From contig OX419759.1 of the NCBI GenBank assembly GCA_948567375.1, positions 20,986,744 to 21,050,743 on the forward strand: 64,000 nt of DNA. The letters run 5' to 3'. Of the stretch, positions 45,895-56,335 are shown piece after piece. Position numbers and translations under genes: made by a program. Below the pieces are notes generated by a model, which saw only the letters and a program-made list of their open reading frames with translations, did not search any database and was not told the origin of the DNA. The first letter of the stretch is position 1. Each line of letters begins with the position of its first letter. This stretch comes from Lunularia cruciata. Taxonomy: Eukaryota > Streptophyta > Marchantiopsida > Lunulariales > Lunulariaceae.

Positions 45895-47313
45895 AGAACT
45901 AGAATGCATGTCATGAACTATAACGACCAACTTCCCGGTGGCAGAATGGAAGGCAAGCAAAGAACTTGGAGATAAATAGATCCATTAAAGTTGCAATTAA
46001 GGTATAACATACTAGCACTTTTCTTGAGTCACATACAATCTGGATTTGACAAGAGGATTACATCTGATTAGACATGACGGTGAAATGCAAGAGCAAAACA
46101 AAACATCTAAATATGTAAGTTCTGTGCTAATGATTAGATATAGGGCATAATATTCTACTGTTCAAAATACGTTTAAACTTCTGAGTTAGGTGTAAGGCTA
46201 ACGTCTCACAACATTGATTACTTCACCGATTGGTGGATGTGAAAGAGCATAGTTTCTCGTTTTAAGGAAAGATCTCCGATCATTCATGTTCGAGAGTTCA
46301 AAGATTACATTTTTCACATTGGGGTAAGACATGAAAGGTGCTAGTAATATTCAAATGGCAATGGATTATAGAATATATTGCGTCCTAAGGTTTATCATAT
46401 ACTTCCCGTCGACCTCTTTCTGGAGAAAATAATAGCTATTAGACTTAGGAATTCAAAAACTACACGCAGAAAATTCCATATTTTATCTCTCGATACTCTT
46501 TTAACGAGCTCGAGCGAAGAAACTGAGAAATGTAGAAGGTCTAACGAGTCTGTGTGCATGACTACTCCAAGTACAGAGCGATGAAATAAGGGCAATATCT
46601 CATCGTGATAACAGAAGCAATACTCCGATTAAAGCAGGGAACTAACCACCTTGGACCAACATCACGAATTGTTGTCTTGTAAGTTTCGTATTCCAGCGCA
46701 GATACTCAATATTGAAATCACTAAGCCAAGATAAAAGATATAGGCAAAGAAAAATGTGATACTTTTAAATGTAAACAGCGGATGGTTAGATACGCACTTT
46801 CGACCGACAAAATATAACATTAATACACATGGGACCGTGCAATAAACAATGGTTTCAGTAAGAATTACGCTTAATATAAAGAAACTCTGTACATGATATT
46901 TTTGGGCTGAAAGATATGGAGACCTTTTTCTCGGTCCGTCTCGCCCGCATGATATTTTCGGTCCGGAAGTTAAATCAGACCTTTTCACTTTTCATGGCAT
47001 TTCTTGCCCGCAGATACTAACCTCTCCCTTCTAAATGTAGATCATTAACAATCATGAGGAAGATTCTGTCTACTCTCATCAACTGTCTATTCTTCAGTTC
47101 TAATCTGACACTCAAAGGTGACGAGGTCTTTGATGAGAGGAACCGAAATTGCAATTGTGATCTGGTACTTTCACTCATCAGCTGCTGCGAATCCTCTTGC
47201 ATAATAAGAAGCAATATAATCTTTACGGCGGTGCTGCAAGCAATATAAACACTAGTCGATGCGAGCTAAAGAACTGTCTATGAACAGAAGTTCTGCCCAA
47301 TCTCGTCTCCGAC
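45895..47313 (-). repeat. 3' flank and 3' UTR of LEA copy 4
   Basis: From about 46560 it matches the flank of copy 3 (agcggatggttagatacgcac; ctgtacatgatattt; gaactgtctatgaacagaa against gaattgtctatgcacaaat). The hydrophobic frame 46662-46988 resembles that at 12583-12930 only loosely and is not called. 45895-46560 holds no recognisable gene. Confidence 0.5.
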
Positions 47314-48318
47314 TCAGTAGGTACCGTGCTGGTCTGTTCCATACCCAGTATTTGTCGTTGAAGTCGTGTTGTGCCTCTGTCCAGGCATCAAAGTCTCCTT
47401 GATCTTCTCACCCATGCCAGGCTCATGTTGTCCATACCTCGTTCCGGTATTGTGACCTCCAGTTGCCCCGGTGTACCCAGATGTGTTGTGAGTTCCTGGA
47501 GTCACTGCATCCTTGATCTTCTCTCCCATACCGGGTTCATGGCCGTAACCAGTACCGTGAATGTCGTGAGTTCCTTGTCCAGTTCCAGAGTACCCAGTTC
47601 CAGTGTAGCCGGAAGTGTTGTGAGTTCCTGGAGTCACTGCATCCTTGATCTTCTCTCCCATACCGGGCTCTTGTGGATACCCAGTACCGTGAGTTCCATG
47701 AGTACCAGTACCAGCATAGCCAGTTCCTTGAGTAGCGGTGCTGTTCGGGGTCATTGCATCCTTCACCTTATCCATCATACCAGGTTGGTGCGAGTCATGT
47801 TGGTAGCCAGTTCCAGTAGATCCATAACCCGTACCAGTCGATCCCGTGTATCCAGAGGTGTTGTGAGTACCCGGCGTCACGGCATCTTTGACCCTCTCTC
47901 CCATTCCGGGCTCATTTTGGTAACTACCGTGGGTGTTGGTTCCATACCCAGTACCGGTGGTGCCTGCATGTCCGGTGTACCCAGGAGTGTTGTGGTCCCC
48001 GGGGGTAACTGTGTCCTTGATCTTCTCCCCCATTCCAGGCTCGTGTCCGTAACCAGCGCCTTGGGTGTCGTGAGTTCCTTGTCCAGTGCCAGTGTACCCA
48101 GAAGTGTTGTGAGTTCCTGGAGTGACCGCATCCTTGATCTTCCCTCCCGTTCCAGGCTCATGCCCGTAACCATGGGTGTTGGTTCCCTGAGGTCCAGTCG
48201 TTGTTGGGGAATGGTGATCGCTTCCGGTCAGCTTGTCCTTCACCACTGCAACCTTCTCCTTCACCTTCTCGGTCATTGTAGGTTTGTGGCCTGCGGGATA
48301 CTCCTGGTGAGACGCCAT
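47314..48318 (-). CDS. Dehydrin-like LEA protein, copy 4 (longest)
   Basis: An intact 334-codon single-exon gene. The N-terminus MASHQEYPAGHKPTMTEKVK and KVAVVKDKLTGSDHH are shared by the family. Seven modules follow, mostly GMGEKIKDAVTPGTHNTSGY separated by Gly/Thr/His/Tyr linkers. One variant is GMMDKVKDAMTPNSTATQG and the last is GMGEKIKETLMPGQRH. The modules are nearly identical within this gene, suggesting recent internal duplication or homogenisation. The composition indicates a disordered, very hydrophilic, boiling-soluble type of protein, and the module resembles the amphipathic dehydrin K-segment. Protection of membranes or proteins during drying or cold is inferred from the family. 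Upstream are TATATAA (48447-48453), ABRE-like ACGTGGC (48557-48563) and DRE-like GCCGAC (48747-48752, minus). Confidence 0.85.
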   Translation of the reverse strand: MASHQEYPAGHKPTMTEKVKEKVAVVKDKLTGSDHHSPTTTGPQGTNTHGYGHEPGTGGKIKDAVTPGTHNTSGYTGTGQGTHDTQGAGYGHEPGMGEKIKDTVTPGDHNTPGYTGHAGTTGTGYGTNTHGSYQNEPGMGERVKDAVTPGTHNTSGYTGSTGTGYGSTGTGYQHDSHQPGMMDKVKDAMTPNSTATQGTGYAGTGTHGTHGTGYPQEPGMGEKIKDAVTPGTHNTSGYTGTGYSGTGQGTHDIHGTGYGHEPGMGEKIKDAVTPGTHNTSGYTGATGGHNTGTRYGQHEPGMGEKIKETLMPGQRHNTTSTTNTGYGTDQHGTY

Positions 48319-48446
48319 TTTCTCAGACTCAACTCTCGATTTCTCTTAAAGAAGTAGGTGTGGAATTCTAGACTCTATGCTATACAAATTGATAAACCTT
48401 GATGTAAAGTCAGGTAATGTGTGCCGAAGCCACAGCTCCGATCAGA

Positions 48447-48453
48447 TTATATA
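48447..48453 (-). promoter_or_regulatory. Putative TATA box of LEA copy 4
   Basis: TATATAA on the gene strand, about 130 bases before the ATG, giving a 5' UTR of roughly 100 bases. Confidence 0.45.
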
Positions 48454-48556
48454 CAGGAAGAAATAGAAGAGAGCAGATGGGACGCGAAGTTCGACATCTG
48501 CAGTCTGCATGTGACAAGCGAGCTTAACGACAGTTCGCTTACTTGGCGCAACCGAG

Positions 48557-48563
48557 ACGTGGC
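48557..48563 (+). promoter_or_regulatory. Putative ABRE (ACGTGGC) upstream of LEA copy 4
   Basis: Located about 240 bases before the ATG. A DRE/CRT-like GCCGAC on the minus strand follows at 48747-48752. This combination is typical of abscisic-acid and dehydration-induced LEA promoters. Confidence 0.4.
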
Positions 48564-48763
48564 AGATAGCACTCATGTTATCCGTTAGTGTACCTAGTAT
48601 AAGATGACGCGTGACTTGGTCCGACCAAGATCGGTAGATCTGATGGCTGTCAACGGGCATGGCTGCCACCACGACGTCGAGACCTGCAACCGTTATGCCA
48701 GCGCAAGAGGAGCCCCATAAAGCATCGTTTTGCTGCTACATCCCCAGTCGGCGGTTGAATTTC

Positions 48764-49800
48764 ATGATATCTACGCTCGATTATTGGTCCTTGCTATTGA
48801 CATGATATCCCGTACAACCGTTTGAGGTTGTCACTCTTTTGAAGGAAAGCTCTAGGCTCGGTCAGTCGTCACGAGAACCGTGGATCATGGATATGCTCTG
48901 TCAAGAAGCTGGGGGATTCCACATTGGTCCACAAGCCGTCTTGTTATCGTTTCTTCAGGTTTTATCCTTTTCCTTTCGTAAGAGGTGGCGAATTATAGAG
49001 TGGGTGATTTGGATGTGGGTGCTTTAGATCTACTCCATCGGGCACTGTCTATTGTAGATCGGATAAGATGGGAGTTATTTTCAGTTTGGATGAACTTGGA
49101 ACTTAGTATGGCACACTCTAAAATTCATTCTTCTGACGAATCTCATGGAAATCAACTATCTCACACGCATCAATCCGTCGTTTATGTTTTTCCGCTCGAT
49201 TTGTAAATTCAGTGGCAAGTATGTGCTGTAGACTAGCGTTTGTAATTTTGGAATTAGCAACAGTTTGTTCGCATAGTGCCTTTGGGATTCCTCTCATCGC
49301 ATTCTTAGTCTTTGTGTTCCAATTCTACGTGATGAAGTGAGGTTGGGTGCAATTGGGGAATAAGGTTGCATCATCCAAAGAATGTCTTTGTCTTTTCCTG
49401 TCGTCCTTCAATAACTTAATGAAGGACGGCGACAGATACTGGCAAATTCATTCGTTATATGATCTTTATGGATCTTGTTTGGCACGAAAAAGATGTGAGG
49501 ATTGAAGAAAAAGGTTAGAATTTTAGCTAAAGGGAAAGAAGAACTGACTAATTGTCATGGCTTTGGCTTATTTCTTGAGTAGTAAACACTTTATCAAATG
49601 GAAATTCTAGCAAAACCATCGCCCGTAGGAAGAACCTTGGGGATGAGTAACTTCTTAATTTTAGCTACTAAAATACAATTTGACGTGTGGTAGATGATGT
49701 TAGTGGCCTAAGGACAAACTCCCAATATCATTATGTATTGCCTTGAACCCATGCTTGACAAGGAGCTAAAAGGAGGACTTGGGTAGATGAGAACGGAAAA
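48764..49800. other. No gene recognised
   Basis: Upstream of LEA copy 4. Two short overlapping plus frames (48839-49027, 48985-49206) show no family features. The sequence gradually becomes AT-rich. Confidence 0.4.
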
Positions 49801-49839
49801 GAAAAGAGAAAGGTAATTTCTGAAGCTAAAATTGTTGCA

Positions 49840-50152
49840 TGTTACAATACAGGGTTTATATAGTCAAACATCCAAGATTAGAGTGAACTTGAATGGACAA
49901 GGGATCCCAAATATATTAGTAGACGATGGAAGCATGATTGAAAAATAAAAATAAAAAGTAAAGGTTAAACCAACACATTGTGTTGTCAATATGCCCAATG
50001 AGCAAGATGTTTTACCTTTGTAGACAAGGTGATATTTTGTTGCCCCTCATTAAAGAATCCAAAATATGAACTAGTGATCGTGGAGATCGTGGTGGAGAGT
50101 ACCAATAGTATTACTCTGAAGTGGATACAAAGACCGGAAATAGGACAGAGCT

Positions 50153-50200
<48 letters not shown>

Positions 50201-50700
50201 CTTCTCTTCGATTCCCAAGTTCTTAAAGATCTAAATAAACCTTTATAATAAGAGGAGATTGAAGGAAGGATGATTACTCTCAACTATTAGGTGAGAAAGT
50301 TAATTCGAAGAGAGAGCATTGAAATTGAATTTGAAATATTTTATTGCAAACACATTTGGAATAGTATACTTACCTCTACCTAAAAGACTTGAATGGATTT
50401 TACTTTAAAGGAATATGATAATCAGACGTAAAAGGTAAAACTTTCAGGCAAATAATATGAATTTGTAAACAGCAATGATAACCAAGCAAGAGATAGATAA
50501 GCTTAAAGAAATAAGCTTCATAGATAGATGGATAATTAAAAATATATCTCTAATGATTGTAGTAAAGAAGAAGAAGTTCAATTAGAATGTATGTTTATTA
50601 TAAGGAATTCAATATAATAGTGAAGTTTTGCTGCCCTTTACCTTTCATTGATAAGATAATATTCCTACCCTTTACTTTACCCTTCATTGATAAAATATTA
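49840..50700 (+). pseudogene. Heavily decayed retroelement protease/RT remnant
   Basis: IRVNLNGQGIPNILVDDGSM (near 49880) resembles a retropepsin active-site region, and KLKEISFIDRWI followed by ISLMIVVKKKKF and LLPFTFH (50500-50640) follows the RT pattern (KLLxxGFI...SPIVVVPKK...PLPFID) with stops. The match is weak and read from scattered frames. A GA microsatellite sits inside. Confidence 0.35.
50157..50198 (+). repeat. (AG)n microsatellite
   Basis: Twenty-one uninterrupted AG units. Confidence 0.97.
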
Positions 50701-52948
50701 CTGTTATATTTTACCCTTCATTGAAAAGATAATATAGGAGGTTGCAAGTCAAGAGTAAGAGTTGTATAGCTTTGGGGGCCTAACATCGCGAACTGCAACA
50801 ATTTTAAACTATGGTATGAGGTATTTTCATAATCACAACACTATGGCCTTGGATACACATGTAACTTTTTTCTGGTATATTTTAATAATTTTCCAATGAT
50901 TTTATCAACAAGCCTTGTGAGACTTTCATATAAAAGTAAAAAAGAGATTTCATAGATGATTTGTACAGATATATTAACAAGTAAAAACAATGTTGATTAC
51001 CTCATCAAACTATTATCAAGACTAGATAAAATTTATTTGTCTCTAAATTCTATCTTCTTGAGAATGCAAAGCGTTTAGAAAAAGATGTGATTTTGACTCT
51101 CAAAACACCTAAAAAATCTTAGAATGATAGTTTTTCAAATAGAGTGGTAGAGATCTTTTTGTACGAAGACTACAATGATGATATTGGAGATTTATCTTCT
51201 CACTCTTGCATAAAGTATATCTTCTTATCATTATCTAACTCTTAGATATACATCATTAAAAACTGTCATCCAATGTTTAACCATATTAGCTAGTTCATTC
51301 TCCCAATTCCTCATGGTAAGAAAAAAATCTTCTCTTAATTTTCCTGCACCAATGCATAAAATCTACAAGGCAATTTAAAAGGAACATTCGATGTTTGACC
51401 ATAATACGAGTCAATACGGGGCAATCCGGTGAAGGAGTAAATATGTTTGGTAGCTAATCTGCTCCGAACTAGACAAGATTTTCTTTAGTACGTTTTAAAG
51501 CCAGTGGTTTTGAATGGTAATGCTTCGCATTAAGAATTTTGGTGACGGCAAACGTACCTCAAATCTAGGTAATTTGATATTAATTTATAGAGCCTGTCCA
51601 ATTATGGTACCTGCATGGAAATTCTCCACTCAACACCAGGGGATAACCTCCCTTGGTACTCACTTGGCATCTTTGTTGTTTTCCTTCCTGTAGAAAGCAA
51701 GGATAAGTACAAATCTTGAACAGAAATCTACTTTTGTTTCTAAAAATGAAACGGGAATAAAGTGTGTAGCGGTGTAGGTGGGAAAATGGCAAGCGAAAGA
51801 AATAGACACTTGCTTGAGTTCTCTCTAGTTGAGTGGTATTGGAGAACTCTCCTTATTTTAAACTTCAAAGATTTAAAAGTAATCTTCGGTGCATAGGAGC
51901 ATGGTTTATGGAGATGGCACTTTTCTAAATGGCCGATATCCCTGTTCATTTTTATGTCTTAAGGGGGGCATGGTCCTGCAAAATACTGAATGTCCTCTCC
52001 AACTCAAAACCTACCTACCGAACTGAAGTTTGAGGATCTAACGAGCATTTGAAGGCTGCGGGAAGTCCTTGAATGTATAACTTGCAACAATCAGTGAAAC
52101 AAGTCACGAGATCTTTACCAAGAAAGATGTTGCAGCTAGTTGATAAACGAACGAGTACGCATACTGAGGGAAAACAGAGGCAATCTGGGTGCGAATTGTT
52201 GAAATCTCCATCAGAACTTGAGTTATCTTAACAGCATCTTCCGCAATTCCGGTTCCGGTTCGGGAGATACGAATGCTTCTCTGATTTCCATTTTTAACAT
52301 GTGAATCCAACTTAAGAAGAGAGTGGTTCATTTATCATTTCTGCTACTATACGGAACGTGACTAGCATATGAAACCTGAAACTCCAGAGATGCTCTTCTC
52401 ATTCAATACAGGCTCGTGCAGTGTTTACCATTCCTATGGAAACTCTGAACTCAATCTGCTTATGTGCCCACCGAACATGCAGCTTTTACGTATTCCATCA
52501 CAAGAAACCGGAGAATCCGAAGTTATCTTGACGAAATTGACGAGCTTGGAGTGCTCGCATTAGTAGGGTGAAGAGGGAAGAATCTATCTACATATAGCTT
52601 TTCTAGCCTAATCTAACATAAATGAGTGAGTTCGAAGTACATTCCTGGATGGATACAAATCTACCAAGGGAAAGTAATGCTCTCACTGATTTCTTAACAC
52701 GATTCCTAAGTTGTGCTCCAAAACAATAGTCCCGTTTACATTTGCAACCGGGTCGGTGATCCGTGTTTACAGTTGTAACAATAGACTAACTCAACTTTCC
52801 GTTTCTACCATCAGCTATTTACTACTATCTACTTTCGGCCATTTCACACTTTGCCGGATCCCTTGGTAAACAAGACCCAAGGAACGACCAATTAGACGTA
52901 CGAGCAAAAATGAGATAGCCTCTCCAAACCTGCTTAGAAGAATTTTTA
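50701..52948. other. No gene recognised
   Basis: AT-rich up to 51420, then more even composition. Frames of 60-75 codons near 51580-52563 lack family features and splice context. Near the right edge this is the 3' flank of the plastid-protein gene. Confidence 0.45.
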
Positions 52949-55900
52949 TTATGGGGCCAACCACGTCGGAAAACTCAAGATATAAGCTGTAGTAATACCT
53001 CCTGCAATCATAAGCCCGGTTAAGAAAAGGTCAGCACGATCCTCCCAGAATCTATCGCCTACCATCAACAAAAGAAAAGTTGAGCTCCGTCCAAGGCCAG
53101 TAAATTTTGTTTTGCAACAATTTGAACTACTCACAGATTCAAGTAAGCGGGACATGCTCCTAGATGCTCTCTGCATGTCAAGCTAAGCCTTGAACATATT
53201 AATTAACCCAAAGATCACGGAGCTAAGAAGATGACAGTGATTGCTCTCACCATCCTTTGAGGGCCTTGAGTTCATCACTCCTCCTGGCAGGAAGTTGAAG
53301 CCGAGTAAGAGATGCTTCAGGTAACTTCACCATCTTCTGGTATTTCTCAGCACCTGTATTCTTGACCTGCTGGCTGTCTAAGATTTGGATAGACGGTCTC
53401 TGGAAGGTCCATAAATCAAAGCGGTCTTCAAACATCGCTACTACAGAGTTCAAGTTGAAGTTCAACCATCCGTTCAGCGCCACCTGTAGAAAGAGATGAG
53501 AACCAAGACAAGACGGCTCTAAACCTGGCCTTTTCATTTTAGTAGCTCAAGCTACAAAACTTTCTGAGATCCTGAGACACAATTCATGCCTCTGTTCCAC
53601 TCTAGTTTTACTTTACATTAAACATAACCTAAACTTTGGATGCTAATATACATCTCAGCGAACATTAAGGACGTTGCAAATCCAAGAAAGACCCATAGGA
53701 GGAATTTTATTATTGTCTACCTCGTTCCGGAACCGCTCCAGAGATCTTGTGGATAAAATGGATGGTACTAGGAAAGCTTGCCATGTGTCACTTTGCGGAC
53801 TTAAGCTGGCTACTGAAGAACAGCTATCGAGAAAAAGGGTCCCCACCACCTCAGCTACTGTTACCACCATATCCTCTAGAGCCTTTCCTGCGAACCTATT
53901 AAAACTTCTGTAATCACAGCATCCTCCAGTCCTGCAAGAACACGCAATCTCAGTTTATGATCAGCAAGGGAACCCAACGGGAAGTTCCTGTCCGCTGATC
54001 GAGAGCCTTAACTCCTGAACTAAAAACATGGCACCTCTGTTTCACTATAATGAGCCTTTATATCGTACCTGATTGACCCAAATCGTAAGAAGTAAATCAG
54101 ATCGGCATAGAGATCCGCTTTTCCACTCTTTTCTATGAAAGTTGATACGGACATCGTATCTTTCAGAAACTCCGTCATACTGTCAAGCACACGTGCTTGA
54201 GTTGACGTAAGAGTTTCACTGCTCTCATGTGTGTGTATCTGTCTGTGGTTCGCTTTTCTTGATCGCGTAAGCTGAACTCTTCCAGATGCATCAGTTGACA
54301 GGCTAACTAAGGTAATATCCATTGAGACCCAATCCTTGCAGACAGGAAGTACTGCGAGATGAATGACTCCCAGTGAGAGATCACGCCATTGCAAAGGGGT
54401 TAAATTTTTCTCAAGCTCTGCTATGTTCTCCACCTAGAACATAGAAAGGAATGAAGTTAGTTCATTAAGTATGTCGTACTAATGTAACTTCAAAAAATGC
54501 TATGAAACAATATTGCTGTCTTATTTTCAGAATGGATCAAGCTACAGCAGCGATCTCCAAATTCATTGGTGCTTATATTCGTTACAACCAAGAAAGTACG
54601 GAACCGGTATTACTACAGACTTCAGCGCAAACTTGGACCTTCCCTTTTGTCAATCCTTAGAAAGTCGACTAAGGTACAACTGAAACTATTCAACCCTTCG
54701 TATCAGATCAGGATATCTTTCGTAAAACTTGTTGCTTCTACTTTACTTAGACAGAGGTCTGTTTGACGAGGTAGCACTTAATCTCAAAGGAATAAGATTC
54801 ATAGTGACTGCAAGTCATTTGCTCTTGTCTGTCGTTCAAAAGGGGAAGGAGTAAGGAAGATCTGTTGTCATATCTTTCCTCACGTAACGATCTGCACCGT
54901 ATACAAGAGACATGGCTACATATTAGGTTCCTTCGCCAAGCCCAGATCTTTTTCTTCCCTGAGGTCATGAATGGGAGCTGCTTGAAACAGACTAAGAATC
55001 ACTTTGAGTTACGTGAGTACATGTGCTTCCCGTATCCATAAGACACATATGGCTCAGCCTTGACATTTCCCCCGCATTACTGAAGTTTTAAGCGCATTCC
55101 CAGTATCACCATATATCCATAGGGCAATGAGAACACAAGACGAGTCGATGTGCAGTCAATACCTGCCTCTTTCCGAAGATTCTGCAGAGTTGCGTATAGC
55201 AGATACTGTCTGGGGCCCCTTGCAAGGGCCTGCAAGCTCAGCATTGGACTCGACACATCCTGTTCCTCCACTTCGGTACCTTCATTATCCAGCTGTGACA
55301 GGGACTCCGAGAGCTTCCTCTGGACACCGATCCAAGCGTCCTCGTTAGAAACCTGAGAACGAGGTTTTTGCTCCCGTGATGCTGGTTTCTCTTTCACCGC
55401 CCTACCATCAATAGAGTCGGGTAAAGATTACTCCAATGAGAACAATGAAGCTGATTGCTCATTTGCGGCCATAAACAGCTGATATTAAACTTGGAAAAAT
55501 ATTTAAGGGCCATATTTAGGCCAAAAAAAATTCCACGTATCCGACCCAGAAACAAAGTGAAACGTCTATCACACCAAAAGTGGCCCGAACCCTAGAAGAA
55601 ACTGAGACCAGGTCATGAACAAAGCAATGGTGGAACCTATGTTCTTAGATGGAATACGGATGTTAGGAATTGAAAAAGAGATACACTTCCACAACTTACT
55701 TCCGATCTCGCTGTGAATCCGAGGGAGAAGACATTCGATTGGCAGGAGCAGTAAGTTAGACGGAAATTATAATATGAATGTTTCGAATTCAGAAAAAGAT
55801 GCACTGCCACAACTTACTTCCGAACTCGCTGTAAATCCGAAGGAGAAGAAATTCGACTGCCAGGATCACTAAGTTCAGGAAACCGAGGAAGAAAAGAGAC

Positions 55901-56335
55901 CCCCGTAACGTAATAATACATTACAGTACCAAGTAGCATAATCTTATCCAAAAAGGGTTTCAGCGTTACAATCTCTGTAACCGCAGCTGCAGCTCCTCTG
56001 CACGCCATACCGCGGCCGCTTCCCATCGCCAGATATAAACTCTTTCCCCTACTAGGTGCCCTGGTTGCCCTTAAACCGAGACGTAAGGAAGAACTTCCTC
56101 CTCTGAAAGCTCCATCTTGCGCTCTAACGGTTAAGGCAAAAGAAAGGTGCTCCGATTCATGTGCTCCGATTCCCAAAAACTGACCGGAGATCATGCCTTC
56201 ACCATGGAATCTCGATTTCCAATCCAGACGGCAGCTTGAAATCACGTGACGTTTTGGGCCTATGAATCTTTCATACCCAGGACGATTACGGATTAAATTG
56301 CTGCAGCAGCTCGTGCCTGCGACTGCTACGGCACC
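52949..56335 (-). CDS. Predicted plastid-targeted membrane protein, six exons, function unknown
   Basis: Proposed exons are 56335-55818, 55401-55110, 54433-54069, 53931-53721, 53483-53251 and 53159-52949. Phases are consistent throughout (2, 0, 2, 0, 2) and give about 609 aa ending FPTWLAP. Strong sites include donors AA/GTAAGT and CAG/GTACG and acceptors TTGCAG and CTACAG. The end of exon 2 (ATG/GTGATA, alternative CA/GTAATG) and the start of exon 6 are less sure. The first 100 or so residues are Arg/Ser/Ala-rich with few acids, like a chloroplast transit peptide. A hydrophobic stretch (LDKIMLLGTVMYYYVTGVSF) and a C-terminal segment (LFLTGLMIAGGITTAYILSF) may span a membrane. Conserved-looking blocks are RQYLLYATLQNLRKE, LPYGYM, NRFAGKALEDMV and VAMFEDRFDLWTFQ. 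It recalls cyanobacterial-origin plant proteins such as the DUF3685 group, but I cannot confirm this. Confidence 0.6.
55682..55900 (-). repeat. Local duplication containing the exon 1 donor site
   Basis: Sequence around 55687-55757 (ccacaacttacttccgatct, gagggagaagacattcgatt, gcagtaagtt) is repeated at 55806-55876 (ccacaacttacttccgaact, gaaggagaagaaattcgact, cactaagtt), an offset of about 119 bases. Each copy holds an AA/GTAAGT donor preceded by codons for SSPSD-x-QR-x-R. The left copy lies inside intron 1. Confidence 0.75.

Noticed and set aside
47371-48357. A 328-codon plus-strand frame opposite LEA copy 4
   Set aside because: It is the antisense shadow of a repetitive gene: low-complexity Ser/Val/Leu text with repeats that mirror the LEA modules. 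Similar shadows lie at 2-406 and 13222-14016.
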